The position numbers and the translations under genes are program-made. This document shows positions 34,003-43,296 of a stretch of DNA of 64,000 nt, in pieces. The stretch lies in contig NZ_JBJQOQ010000002.1 of NCBI RefSeq assembly GCF_046036945.1, positions 248,001 through 312,000 of the forward strand. Reading direction: 5' to 3'. Under the pieces are notes generated by a model, which saw only the letters and a list, made by a program, of their open reading frames with translations, did no database searches and had not been told where the DNA came from. The stretch is from Brevibacillus_C sp046036945. GTDB lineage: Bacteria > Bacillota > Bacilli > Brevibacillales > Brevibacillaceae. Numbering within the stretch: the first letter of the stretch is position 1; each line of letters opens with the position of its first letter.

Positions 34003-35186
34003 GCAAATCAATTGATTTAAAGCGTATTGTCGAGACCTTGCAATCGGTATTGCCCAAAGACCAGGAGTATATCGCCCTTCATGAACCCCGTTTTTCCGGC
34101 AATGAATGGGCCTATGTGAAAGAATGTCTGGATACGGGTTGGGTGTCCTCGGTAGGAAAATACGTCAATCGCTTTGAAGAAATGCTGCAGGAATACACTG
34201 GTGTTCGTTACGCCGTAGCTGTAGTAAATGGAACAGCGGCATTGCATATGTGTCTTCAGCTTGCGGGAGTTGAAGCAGGGGATGAGGTGGTAGTCCCGAG
34301 TTTGACCTTTATAGCTACTGCCAACGCTATTCACTATTGCGGGGCTACTCCGCACTTCGTAGATATTGAAACAAGAACGCTTGGACTTGATCCGTATAAG
34401 TTGGGGGACTACCTAGAAGAGATAACCGAAATCCGGGATAGTACTTGTTTCAACAAAATTACAGGGAAGCGATTAAAAGCTGTTGTTCCTATGCATACAT
34501 TTGGTCATCCCGTTGATCTTGATCCATTGATGGAAGTTTGTAACAGGTTTAAGCTGGAATTGATAGAGGATGCAGCGGAATCGCTGGGCTCATTCTACAA
34601 TGGAAGGCACACGGGGCATTGGGGTAAGCTGTCGGCTCTTAGTTTTAATGGAAATAAGGTAGTAACAACCGGAGGCGGTGGTGCTATCTTAACTAACGAT
34701 TCTTCGTTAGCCAAACTGGCAAAACACATTACCACAACAGCCAAGGTTCCGCATCGTTGGGCATTTAACCACGATAGGGTCGGTTACAATTATCGCTTGC
34801 CCAATTTGAATGCCGCTTTAGGCTGTGCGCAGTTGGAACAACTCCCTGATTTTGTTGAAAAAAAGCGCAATTTGGCTGATCAATACAATAAAGCTTTTTC
34901 TGAAATGGAAGGGGTAAGCTTCTTTACTGAGACGGAATTCGCTAAGAGCAACTATTGGTTAAATGTGTTGTTGCTGGATGAGCAGTATGCAGATAGACGG
35001 GATGATTTGTTAGAGTTGACAAATGAGATGGGGATTATGACACGGCCTTTTTGGACTGTCCTTCATAAACTGCCAATACACGCGAGATGTCCAAAAATGG
35101 ATCTAACGGTAGCAGAAAACCTGGAAAGCCGCGCGATTAATATTCCAAGCAGTGTAGTGTTGGGTGTGATTAATAATGAAGCGTAA
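33999..35186 (+). CDS. legC: Sugar aminotransferase LegC-like (PLP-dependent)
   Basis: This 395-residue DegT/DnrJ/EryC1-type enzyme has the PLP-site lysine in FNGNKVVTTGGGG, the VNGTAALHM phosphate-binding stretch and EDAAESLGS with the aspartate that contacts the pyridine nitrogen. It transfers an amino group to C4 of the 4-keto sugar made by LegB. It is translationally coupled to legB and overlaps the next gene by 11 bases. Confidence 0.87.
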   Translation: MSKSIDLKRIVETLQSVLPKDQEYIALHEPRFSGNEWAYVKECLDTGWVSSVGKYVNRFEEMLQEYTGVRYAVAVVNGTAALHMCLQLAGVEAGDEVVVPSLTFIATANAIHYCGATPHFVDIETRTLGLDPYKLGDYLEEITEIRDSTCFNKITGKRLKAVVPMHTFGHPVDLDPLMEVCNRFKLELIEDAAESLGSFYNGRHTGHWGKLSALSFNGNKVVTTGGGGAILTNDSSLAKLAKHITTTAKVPHRWAFNHDRVGYNYRLPNLNAALGCAQLEQLPDFVEKKRNLADQYNKAFSEMEGVSFFTETEFAKSNYWLNVLLLDEQYADRRDDLLELTNEMGIMTRPFWTVLHKLPIHARCPKMDLTVAENLESRAINIPSSVVLGVINNEA

Positions 35187-36339
35187 AATATGCGTTGTTA
35201 CCGGTACCCGTGCAGAGTATGGTTTGCTTTATTGGTTAATGAAGGAGATTCAGGAGGACCCGGAACTTCAACTCCAAATTATTGCGACTGGAATGCATCT
35301 TTCGCCGGAGTTTGGTCTTACGTATAAAAATATCGAGCAGGATGGCTTCCGTATAAATGAGAAGGTGGAGATGCTACTATCTAGCGACACCGCTGTTGGA
35401 ATTACTAAGTCAGTAGGCTTGGCAACGATTGGATTTGCAGATGCACTGGATAGATTAAAACCGGATATCCTTGTTCTTTTAGGGGATAGATATGAAATTC
35501 TTGCAGCTGCTCAAGCAGCCTTAATTGCCAGAATTCCAATTGCTCATTTGCACGGAGGTGAATCAACAGAAGGTTTGATCGATGAGGCAATACGACATGC
35601 CGTTTCAAAAATGGCTCATTTTCATTTTGTTGCGGCAGAACCATACCGTCAACGTGTAATTCAATTGGGAGAGAACCCTGAAAAGGTATTTAATTATGGT
35701 GCATTAGCATTAGACAATATCAATAACCTGAAACTCCTAAGTAAAGAAGATTTTGAGTGTACTACGGGCTTTACATTGGGTCAAAAAAATGCGTTGATAA
35801 CTTACCATCCAGTAACTCTAAGCAAAAAGAGTCCCGAAGTAGCCATGTACAATCTTTTCCAAGCACTTGATGAATTTAAGGATTTACATGTGATTTTTAC
35901 CAAACCTAACTCAGATACAAGCAGTCGTATCATTTGCAAGATGATAGATGAATACGTGGCTGGGAACAAGGAACGGATGAAGGCCTATACATCATTGGGT
36001 ACGGTCAGGTATCTAAGTGCAATTTCGCTTGTCGATCTTGTAATTGGAAACTCTTCTAGCGGAATTATAGAAGTTCCCTATTTAAGAAAACCAACTGTCA
36101 ATATTGGGGACCGCCAACGTGGGCGTCTTAAACCGTTATCCGTACTGGATTGTAACGAGACAACTGACGATATTAAAAAGGCAATAAGTAAAGCGATGTC
36201 ATCGGAATTCACGGATTTGGTTAAAGTTATTAATTCTCCATATGGAGAAGGGAATGTCGCAATTCGTATTAAGGATGAATTAAAAAATGCAAAGCTCGAA
36301 GGGATATTATACAAGAAGTTTTTTGATGTGGTGAACTAG
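35176..36339 (+). CDS. legG: Hydrolysing UDP/GDP-sugar 2-epimerase (LegG/NeuC-like)
   Basis: This 387-residue enzyme has the hydrolysing NDP-GlcNAc 2-epimerase fold: GTRAEYGLLY at the start, LLGDRYEILAAAQAAL, HLHGGESTEGLIDEAIRHA and VIGNSSSGIIEVP. It releases the nucleotide and epimerises C2, giving the free 2,4-diamino-2,4,6-trideoxymannose derivative used by LegI. It overlaps legC and is followed two bases later by a formyltransferase gene. Confidence 0.88.
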   Translation: MKRKICVVTGTRAEYGLLYWLMKEIQEDPELQLQIIATGMHLSPEFGLTYKNIEQDGFRINEKVEMLLSSDTAVGITKSVGLATIGFADALDRLKPDILVLLGDRYEILAAAQAALIARIPIAHLHGGESTEGLIDEAIRHAVSKMAHFHFVAAEPYRQRVIQLGENPEKVFNYGALALDNINNLKLLSKEDFECTTGFTLGQKNALITYHPVTLSKKSPEVAMYNLFQALDEFKDLHVIFTKPNSDTSSRIICKMIDEYVAGNKERMKAYTSLGTVRYLSAISLVDLVIGNSSSGIIEVPYLRKPTVNIGDRQRGRLKPLSVLDCNETTDDIKKAISKAMSSEFTDLVKVINSPYGEGNVAIRIKDELKNAKLEGILYKKFFDVVN

Positions 36340-36341
36340 AT

Positions 36342-37244
36342 ATGAAAATTGCATTTATGGGATGTGTTGAGTTTAGTTTTGTAACCTTTGAACACTTATT
36401 ATCCATGAGTAAAAAGGATTCAAGAATAGAGATTGTTGGGGTTGTTACACGACAAGAATCACAAATAAATTCCGATTTTCGTAGTTTAGAACCACTGGCT
36501 GTGGATCACAATATTCCTTGCTTTATCGCCCAAAAAAACAATCAATCGGAAATTTCTGAGTGGCTTCAAAAATTACAACCGGAAGTCATTTACTGTTTTG
36601 GATGGTCGTATTTATTGCGAGATGAGATTTTAAGCATTCCTAAAATGGGTGTAATTGGATATCATCCGTCAGAGTTGCCCAAAAACAGAGGGCGTCACCC
36701 TATTATTTGGGCATTGGCTTTGGGACTTCCTCGAACAGGATCGACGTTCTTTTTCATGGATAAAGAGGCCGATACTGGCGATATCTTGAATCAGAAGTTA
36801 GTGTCAATTCAACCATCTGATGATGCATCGACACTTTATTCGAAATTGATCGATGTAGCTACCGGGCAAATTTCTGAATTCACATATCAATTACTCGAAA
36901 AAACGTATTCCAGAACAAGGCAGGAAACCAAAGCAAATCACTGGCGAAAAAGGACTAAAATCGATGGGGAAATAGATTGGAGAATGACGGCGGAAGCAAT
37001 TCATAATCTAGTTCGAGCGTTGACGAAACCTTACGTAGGAGCTCATTGTCTCTTACAGGGCGAAGAGATCAAAATATGGAGAACCGAAGTATTGGAAGTA
37101 TCAAATGATAACTTGATTAATATTGAACCTGGAAAAATATTGAAGATCGATAATGAAATACTCTATGTAAAATGCGGAAGCGGAGTTTTAAAGATAGTTG
37201 AACATGAATTTAAAAAAATCCCTAGAGAAGGCGATTACCTATGA
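36342..37244 (+). CDS. Formyltransferase, probably sugar N-formyltransferase
   Basis: This 300-residue protein has the N-terminal formyltransferase domain of the Fmt/PurN/ArnA type. It includes a conserved VIGYHPSELPKNRGRHP segment, whose histidine is the expected catalytic residue, and DKEADTGDIL, with the catalytic aspartate. The usual Asn before the His is replaced: the sequence reads GYHPS rather than NxHxS. A C-terminal domain of about 90 residues follows. It is too divergent and misplaced to be the housekeeping methionyl-tRNA enzyme. Its place among leg genes suggests it puts an N-formyl group on the sugar amine. Confidence 0.8.
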   Translation: MKIAFMGCVEFSFVTFEHLLSMSKKDSRIEIVGVVTRQESQINSDFRSLEPLAVDHNIPCFIAQKNNQSEISEWLQKLQPEVIYCFGWSYLLRDEILSIPKMGVIGYHPSELPKNRGRHPIIWALALGLPRTGSTFFFMDKEADTGDILNQKLVSIQPSDDASTLYSKLIDVATGQISEFTYQLLEKTYSRTRQETKANHWRKRTKIDGEIDWRMTAEAIHNLVRALTKPYVGAHCLLQGEEIKIWRTEVLEVSNDNLINIEPGKILKIDNEILYVKCGSGVLKIVEHEFKKIPREGDYL

Positions 37245-37909
37245 GCAAAGTTATGGTGGTTGCTCCGCATCCCGATGATGAGACCTTGGGATGTGGAGGG
37301 ACATTACTAAAACATAAAGAATTGGGCGATGACATTCACTGGCTTATCATTACAAGCATAACCGAGAAACTAGGTTTTTCCCAAGATCGTATGCAATCTC
37401 GTATTAATGAAATAGAAAAAGTAAGTAATCTATATGGATTTACATCTGTACACAATCTTGGGCTTCCTACGACACACTTGGATGCTATCCCAATAAACGA
37501 GATTGTTGCTGAAATAGGTCGAGTTTTCCAAACCGAACAGCCAGAGATAGTTTATATACCATACCGTGGCGACGTTCATACCGATCATAAATTTGTTTTC
37601 GATGCGGTAGTCTCCTGTACAAAGTGGTTTCGTTACCCCTTCATTAAACGAGTATTGGCCTATGAGACTCTTTCGGAGACGGATTTCGGTCTTAATCCGG
37701 ATACCAACGGATTTCGTCCTAACGTATTCGTCGACATAACCAATTTTTTAGATCAAAAAATAAACATCATGGAAATTTTTAGAAGTGAAATTAGTGAACA
37801 CCCGTTTCCACGAAGCAAAAAGGCTATTACGGCACTGGCTCATTTAAGAGGAGCAGCTGCGGGGAGTCATGCTGCGGAAGCTTTTATGCTATTAAAGGAG
37901 ATGTGGTAA
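37241..37909 (+). CDS. PIG-L/LmbE family deacetylase
   Basis: This 222-residue protein has the zinc-binding PHPDDE motif near the N-terminus and the distal HTDH motif (residues ~108-111). Both are needed for metal-dependent N-deacetylation in this family. No signal peptide is seen. It overlaps the formyltransferase gene by four bases and legI by one base. The tight coupling suggests it removes an N-acetyl group from a leg-pathway intermediate, opening an amine for formylation. Confidence 0.85.
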   Translation: MSKVMVVAPHPDDETLGCGGTLLKHKELGDDIHWLIITSITEKLGFSQDRMQSRINEIEKVSNLYGFTSVHNLGLPTTHLDAIPINEIVAEIGRVFQTEQPEIVYIPYRGDVHTDHKFVFDAVVSCTKWFRYPFIKRVLAYETLSETDFGLNPDTNGFRPNVFVDITNFLDQKINIMEIFRSEISEHPFPRSKKAITALAHLRGAAAGSHAAEAFMLLKEMW

Positions 37910-38982
37910 TGATGAGAACCTTTATTATTGCTGAAGCTGGCGTAAATCATAATGGTTCGCTCAAGATGGCTAAACAATTAGTCGATGTTGCATTTGAAGC
38001 CGGAGCTGATGCCGTGAAATTTCAGACATTTAAAGCAGAAAAGCTTGTTAGCAAATCTGCACCAAAAGCGGAATATCAGACCAAAACAACGAATTCTTCG
38101 GAATCACAATACGAGATGATAAAAAAACTGGAGCTGGATGAAGAGGCCCATCAGGTGTTGATTGAATATTGCACTCAGAAAGGAATCCAATTTTTATCAA
38201 CTCCCTTTGATACCGACAGTGTTGACTTATTGGCAAGATGTTTTGATCTGCCGAGCCTAAAAGTACCATCCGGCGAAATCACGAATGCTCCTCTTTTACT
38301 AAAAGCGGCATCGACTGGAAAACCAATTATACTTTCTACTGGTATGAGTACACTTGGTGAGATAGAACTTGCATTGGGTGTTATTGCATTCGGTTATTTG
38401 CAAACAGGTCAACAACCCTCTGGTAATGCCTTTGAAGCGGCTTATTGTTCTGCCGAAGGGCAAAAGCTCTTACAAGCAAACGTCACATTACTTCACTGTA
38501 CCACGGAGTATCCTGCACCGTTTACGGATGTAAACATGCGAGCAATGGATACGCTCCGCAGCACCTTTGGTTTGCCTGTTGGGTTTTCTGACCACACGGT
38601 TGGCATATCAATTCCAATTGCCGCCGTAGCGCGTGGGGCTGTCATCGTTGAAAAGCATTTTACCCTTGATCGAAATTTACCTGGACCTGATCATAAGGCT
38701 TCTTTAGAGCCAAACGAACTAAAAGCTATGGTGAAGGGGATTAGAGAAGTAGAACAGGCATTAGGCGTTCCGAGTAAAATGCCTGCTATTTCAGAGTTGA
38801 AAAATAAACCGATCGCAAGGAAAAGTATTGTTGCATCGAGGAAGATCCAAAAAGGCGAGCTTTTTACCGATCAGAACATAGACATCAAGCGGCCTGGAAC
38901 AGGAATTTCTCCTATTCATTATTGGGATTATATCGGGAAAATTGCAGATAGAGACTACCTTCCGGATGAAGTGATCCAATGA
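37909..38982 (+). CDS. legI: Legionaminic/N-acetylneuraminic acid synthase (LegI/NeuB-like)
   Basis: This 357-residue enzyme has the NeuB barrel (FIIAEAGVNHNGS, GADAVKFQTF, FLSTPFD, HCTTEYPAP and GFSDHT) and a C-terminal SAF/antifreeze-like domain (from about residue 295, SIVASRKIQKGE). It condenses phosphoenolpyruvate with the diaminohexose to make the nine-carbon acid. The ATG at 37909 is preferred because AAAGGAG lies eight bases upstream; a GTG at 37903 is also in frame. Confidence 0.9.
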   Translation: MMRTFIIAEAGVNHNGSLKMAKQLVDVAFEAGADAVKFQTFKAEKLVSKSAPKAEYQTKTTNSSESQYEMIKKLELDEEAHQVLIEYCTQKGIQFLSTPFDTDSVDLLARCFDLPSLKVPSGEITNAPLLLKAASTGKPIILSTGMSTLGEIELALGVIAFGYLQTGQQPSGNAFEAAYCSAEGQKLLQANVTLLHCTTEYPAPFTDVNMRAMDTLRSTFGLPVGFSDHTVGISIPIAAVARGAVIVEKHFTLDRNLPGPDHKASLEPNELKAMVKGIREVEQALGVPSKMPAISELKNKPIARKSIVASRKIQKGELFTDQNIDIKRPGTGISPIHYWDYIGKIADRDYLPDEVIQ

Positions 38983-39611
38983 AGAATATGCCAGTTATTG
39001 TTTTAGGCGGCGGCGGACACGCGAAGGTGTTAATTGACACTTTGCTTCAACAATCCGTAGAAATCCTTGGCTATACAGATTTAACGATGCCTTCCGAAGA
39101 AAAAATATTAGGGGTTCGCTATCTTGGACCGGACAGTATTATTAACGGTTATAGCACAAACGGAATCATGCTGGTAAATGGACTGGGTTCAATAGGGACA
39201 GTTTCTCGAAGAAAACATTTGTTTAGTGAATTCAAGAAACGCGGATACACCTTTATGAACGTCGTCCATCCTTCTGCTGTAGTCTCACCTTCTGCCGTCT
39301 TGTCTGAAGGTGTGCAAATTATGGCGGGAGCAGTTATTCAAACCGGAAGTATGATTGGAGAAAATTCGATTGTTAATACCAAGGGATCAGTGGACCATGA
39401 TTGTATCATTGGTGCCCATGTCCACATGTCGCCTGGCAGCACTTTATGTGGCGGGGTGAAAATTGGCGATGAGGTGCATGTTGGAGCTGGCGCAACTGTT
39501 ATCCAAGGTATAGATATTGGACGGGAAAGCGTAATTGGCGCAGGTGCCCTAGTCCTAAGGAATGTATCGGAGAAGGTAACCGTTTACGGTGTTCCGGCAA
39601 GGGAGGTGTAG
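38979..39611 (+). CDS. legH: NeuD-family sugar O/N-acyltransferase (LegH-like)
   Basis: This 210-residue protein has an N-terminal Rossmann-like part (VIVLGGGGHAKVLIDTL) and a left-handed beta-helix of hexapeptide repeats, with the catalytic His in VDHDCIIGAHVHMSPG. It probably acetylates the 4-amino group of the LegC product. It overlaps legI by four bases. Whether it delivers acetyl or another acyl group cannot be read from the sequence. Confidence 0.83.
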   Translation: MKNMPVIVLGGGGHAKVLIDTLLQQSVEILGYTDLTMPSEEKILGVRYLGPDSIINGYSTNGIMLVNGLGSIGTVSRRKHLFSEFKKRGYTFMNVVHPSAVVSPSAVLSEGVQIMAGAVIQTGSMIGENSIVNTKGSVDHDCIIGAHVHMSPGSTLCGGVKIGDEVHVGAGATVIQGIDIGRESVIGAGALVLRNVSEKVTVYGVPAREV

Positions 39612-39614
39612 TCG

Positions 39615-40661
39615 ATGAACTGGAGGAACGTTTTAATTAAGCAAGATACCCCGATCATACAAGCGATCCAAATCATCGATGCTGGAGCTATTCAAATTGC
39701 GCTTGTCGTCGATGAAAATGAGAGATTGCTCGGGACGGTGACTGACGGAGATATCCGTAGAGGAATCTTAAAGGGCATACCCCTTAATGAATCGGTTAAA
39801 CACATCATGAACGATCAACCGAAATATGTTTTCCCTGATGAAAGTCCAGAGAAGATGTTGGCTTTTATGAGGGCCAAACGGTTAAATCAGGTTCCAATCA
39901 TAGATAAGGATAGGCGTATTATCGGGATCAAAGTTTTAAATGAACTTCTTCGCCGGGAGCAAAAAGAGAATTGGGTTATTCTGATGGCTGGCGGATTAGG
40001 GAGCCGTCTTCAACCTTTAACGGATGACTGCCCCAAACCGCTTTTGAAGGTCGGAAGCAAACCCTTACTAGAGACGATTATTGAAAACTTCGTTGAACAG
40101 AACTTTTATAAATTTTTTCTATCCGTTAATTATAAAGCTGAAATGATCAAGGAGTATTTTGGGAACGGATCACAATGGGGAGTTGAATTAAACTATCTTC
40201 ATGAGAATAAAAGATTAGGAACTGCAGGCGCATTAAGTTTATTGCCTGGTAGACCGGATGCACCAATTATCGTAATGAATGGAGATCTATTAACCAAAGT
40301 CAATTTCAACCAGTTACTGGAATTCCATGTGGAACATAGAGCGGCGGCGACAATGTGCGTCAGGGAGTATGACTTCCAGGTGCCCTACGGTGTTGTTCGA
40401 ACAGACAACCAACGTCTGGTAAGCATAGAGGAAAAGCCAACACAGCATTTTTTTGTAAGTGCAGGCATTTATGTGTTGGAAACGGACGTATTGGATAAGA
40501 TCCCAGGCCAGACCTACTTTGATATGCCCAGCCTTTTCGAAAAGCTGGTAAATGAGCAAATCGAAACGGTTGTTTACCCTATCCGGGAGTATTGGCTCGA
40601 TATTGGCCGAATCACTGACTTTGAGCGAGCAAACGTCGAATTTGCGGAGGTATTCGGGTGA
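39615..40661 (+). CDS. ptmE: CBS-domain sugar-1-phosphate nucleotidyltransferase (PtmE-like)
   Basis: This 348-residue protein has two N-terminal CBS motifs (to about residue 115, with VDENERLLGTVTDGDIRRG and IDKDRRIIGI) joined to a nucleotidyltransferase domain. That domain carries MAGGLGSRLQPLTDDCPKPLLKV and the metal-binding MNGDLLTK. The same fusion is found in Campylobacter PtmE, a guanylyltransferase that starts the GDP-sugar route to legionaminic acid. The GDP specificity here is inferred from that match and the neighbours. Confidence 0.83.
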   Translation: MNWRNVLIKQDTPIIQAIQIIDAGAIQIALVVDENERLLGTVTDGDIRRGILKGIPLNESVKHIMNDQPKYVFPDESPEKMLAFMRAKRLNQVPIIDKDRRIIGIKVLNELLRREQKENWVILMAGGLGSRLQPLTDDCPKPLLKVGSKPLLETIIENFVEQNFYKFFLSVNYKAEMIKEYFGNGSQWGVELNYLHENKRLGTAGALSLLPGRPDAPIIVMNGDLLTKVNFNQLLEFHVEHRAAATMCVREYDFQVPYGVVRTDNQRLVSIEEKPTQHFFVSAGIYVLETDVLDKIPGQTYFDMPSLFEKLVNEQIETVVYPIREYWLDIGRITDFERANVEFAEVFG

Positions 40662-41341
40662 TAGACGGGAAAACGGTTTTAGCTATTATTCCGGCGCGAG
40701 GAGGCTCCAAGGGAGTTCCTCGCAAGAACATTCGAGAGGTGGCCGGCAAGCCTTTGATTGCATGGACAATCGAGGAGGCGAAGAAATCACGTTATATTGA
40801 TCAAACGATTTTGAGTTCGGAAGACGATGAAATCATTTCAGTGGCCAGATCATGGGGGTGCGAGGTGCCATTCAAGCGTCCTTTAGAATTGGCACAGGAT
40901 GATACACCTGGTATTGATCCAGTTTTGCATGCATTAAATCAAGTGTCAAAATATGATTACATCGTTCTATTGCAGCCAACTTCTCCACTTCGAACAGTAG
41001 AAGACATTGATGGCTGCATTTGTACTTGTCTTCGACTAAAGGCAAATGCTTGTGTTTCGGTAACGGAGCCGGATAAAAGTCCCTATTGGATGTATAAAGT
41101 TGACGATAGGAATAAAATGAGTTTGTTGCTCCCAGGTGATTCTTTTGCAGTTCGTAGACAGCAACTGCCCAAAGTATATGCTTTGAACGGGGCAGTGTAT
41201 GTGGCAAAAAGCGAGTGGGTACAGGAGAATAAATCCTTCTTAACCGATGAGACTGTAGCTTATATAATGACGAAAGAGCGTTCAATTGATATAGATACGG
41301 AATTTGATTTGAAAGTTGCAAGCATTTTATTACAGAGTTAA
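40658..41341 (+). CDS. legF: CMP-legionaminic/acylneuraminate cytidylyltransferase
   Basis: This 227-residue cytidylyltransferase has the signature AIIPARGGSKGVPRKNI near the start, then QPTSPLR and the conserved SVTEPDKSP region. It activates the nonulosonic acid with CTP, giving the donor used by Maf. The start is GTG within GTGA overlapping the ptmE stop, with GGAGG eight bases before. It is the last gene of the island; no clear terminator follows in the 60 bases before the next promoter. Confidence 0.9.
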   Translation: MIDGKTVLAIIPARGGSKGVPRKNIREVAGKPLIAWTIEEAKKSRYIDQTILSSEDDEIISVARSWGCEVPFKRPLELAQDDTPGIDPVLHALNQVSKYDYIVLLQPTSPLRTVEDIDGCICTCLRLKANACVSVTEPDKSPYWMYKVDDRNKMSLLLPGDSFAVRRQQLPKVYALNGAVYVAKSEWVQENKSFLTDETVAYIMTKERSIDIDTEFDLKVASILLQS

Positions 41342-41402
41342 TCTTATTGAAATACAATTAAACGATTTAATGTAAATTGATGTAAATATTTGAGTTCTTA
41401 AT

Positions 41403-41429
41403 TAAAATTCTCCCTATTTAAGCCGATAC
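41403..41429 (+). promoter_or_regulatory. Sigma-D promoter of flaG-fliD-fliS-fliT
   Basis: TAAA, 15 bases, then GCCGATAC is the best sigma-D match in the window, 34 bases before the flaG start. Confidence 0.85.
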
Positions 41430-41462
41430 ATATAGTAAAAGTACGGTTGGAGGAAAATGTCT

Positions 41463-41825
41463 ATGGATATTCATTCCGTAAATCAGACAGGCAAAATATC
41501 TTCTTCTTACTCGTCAGAAAGGCCGATAGCACCCACTAGTGGAGAACCGGGCGGACCTTTTCAGGAAGTATCGAGGGAGTCTAGTCCTGAGGGGAGTTCT
41601 TCCAAAAGGGAAGTAGAAAAGGCCGTAGATTCCCTAAACAAATGGATACAATCGGGCAATACACATTTAAAATTCACGCTGCATGAAAAGTTGAACGAGT
41701 ACTACGTAGAGATTGTCGACGATCAGACCCAAGAGGTGGTACGCGAGGTGCCCCCGAAAAAAATATTGGATATGGTTGCGAAAATGCATGAAATGATTGG
41801 CATTCTCGTAGACGAAAAACGATAG
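41463..41825 (+). CDS. flaG: Flagellar protein FlaG
   Basis: This 120-residue protein has a disordered Ser-rich N-terminal half and the conserved FlaG C-terminal domain (LKFTLHEKLNEYYVEIVDDQT and REVPPKKILDMVAKM). It is linked to filament length or capping in other bacteria. The ATG at 41463 lies nine bases after GGAGG; the in-frame ATG at 41457 is too close. It corresponds to yvyC in B. subtilis and heads the filament-cap operon. Confidence 0.93.
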   Translation: MDIHSVNQTGKISSSYSSERPIAPTSGEPGGPFQEVSRESSPEGSSSKREVEKAVDSLNKWIQSGNTHLKFTLHEKLNEYYVEIVDDQTQEVVREVPPKKILDMVAKMHEMIGILVDEKR

Positions 41826-41835
41826 GAGGATGACC

Positions 41836-43278
41836 ATGATCGACCGTATACGTTTTGGAGGAATGTACTCGGGATTAGACACAGAAATGATCGTTAAGCA
41901 GTTGATGAAATCGGAAAGCGCACCCTTTGATCGATTGAAACAAAAGCAACAAAAGCTGGAGTGGAAGCGCGACGATTACCGTGAGGCGAACAGACTGCTG
42001 CTTGATCTAAAGAATATGATGGCAGATTTGAGGTATGCTTCTACCTTTACGAATAAGAAAGTGGCTGTATCAGCTAATGATAGTGTAGTCTCGGTAAAAA
42101 GTGCGGGAAAACCGCAATACTCGTCGTATTCTGTTCAGGTGGAAAAGTTGGCTACCAGCGCTACTCCTGCATCTGTTGCTTATTCACTAAATGAGAAGGA
42201 TACGGTCAGTGAGTTTTCATTCGAAATAAATGGTGTTGACATAACCGTTGGCGGTTCACTTGAGGATATCGCAAAGACAATAAATGAAAAAGCTACATCA
42301 ACAAATGTAAAGGCTAGTATTTTTAACAACCAATTAGTATTGACCTCAACAGAGGCTGGTAATGATATTGAGATAGTAGCCAATGGTGAAAATGATCTTG
42401 GAATAACATCCGATACAATTAAAGGGACAGATGCCGTACCGGGAATAGTCTATATTAATGGTGCTAAATTAAATATTTCTGGCAACACCTTCACTTATGA
42501 CGGCATTGAATTCACTGTGAAACAAGTAACCGGCATTGATCCGGGTTCTTCAGTAAGTATCAACGTCAAACAAGACACGGACGCCATCTTCAATACGATC
42601 AAAGGTTTTGTAGACAAGTATAATGATGTAATCGCCAAGCTCAACGACAAGATTTCGGAACCAGTCTATCGCGACTTTTTCCCGCTAAGTGATGAACAAA
42701 AGTCGGACATGAAAGACAAGGATGTTGAGAATTGGGAGAAGAAAGCCAAAAGCGGAACGCTTCGAAACGATACGCTTTTATCCGGAATTTTGTCTTCGAT
42801 GAGAACCGCATTAAATACAAAAGTATCGGGAGTTAATGACAGTTTCAATACGCTAAGTAGTATTGGCATCACGACAGGGAAGTACTACGAAAAAGGAAAA
42901 TTGGTCATTGATGAAGAAAAGCTGCGCAAGGCTATCAATGAAAACCTTGACGATGTAACGAAGCTGTTTACAAATTTCGTAGCGAGTGACTCTCCTACAA
43001 AAAGCCAGGAGAGCGGTTTGTTTGAACGTCTATACAGTCAATTGGACAAGACAATCAAACAGATATCTGACAAGGCAGGAAGCGCAACAGCCACTGGCAA
43101 TGACGTTAGCGAGATGGGCTTGGCATTAAACCGAATGAACCAAGAGATCGATTCGTGGCAAGATCGCCTCAAGAAAATTGAGGATCGGTACTGGAAACAG
43201 TTCACGGCTTTAGAACAAGCAATGGCAAAATCACAATCTCAAACCGGATGGTTTTCCCAATTAATGGGCAACCGATAA
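41836..43278 (+). CDS. fliD: Flagellar filament cap protein FliD
   Basis: This 480-residue hook-associated protein 2 has the N-terminal FliD domain (RFGGMYSGLDTEMIVKQLM, then KLEWKRDDYREAN). The C-terminal domain contains FNTLSSIGITTGKYYEKGKL, and the end is coiled. The variable central region is AT-rich. The ATG at 41836 is preferred because AGGAGG ends six bases upstream. It forms the cap under which flagellin polymerises. Confidence 0.95.
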   Translation: MIDRIRFGGMYSGLDTEMIVKQLMKSESAPFDRLKQKQQKLEWKRDDYREANRLLLDLKNMMADLRYASTFTNKKVAVSANDSVVSVKSAGKPQYSSYSVQVEKLATSATPASVAYSLNEKDTVSEFSFEINGVDITVGGSLEDIAKTINEKATSTNVKASIFNNQLVLTSTEAGNDIEIVANGENDLGITSDTIKGTDAVPGIVYINGAKLNISGNTFTYDGIEFTVKQVTGIDPGSSVSINVKQDTDAIFNTIKGFVDKYNDVIAKLNDKISEPVYRDFFPLSDEQKSDMKDKDVENWEKKAKSGTLRNDTLLSGILSSMRTALNTKVSGVNDSFNTLSSIGITTGKYYEKGKLVIDEEKLRKAINENLDDVTKLFTNFVASDSPTKSQESGLFERLYSQLDKTIKQISDKAGSATATGNDVSEMGLALNRMNQEIDSWQDRLKKIEDRYWKQFTALEQAMAKSQSQTGWFSQLMGNR

Positions 43279-43296
43279 GGGAAGGAGCGAAGGTTG

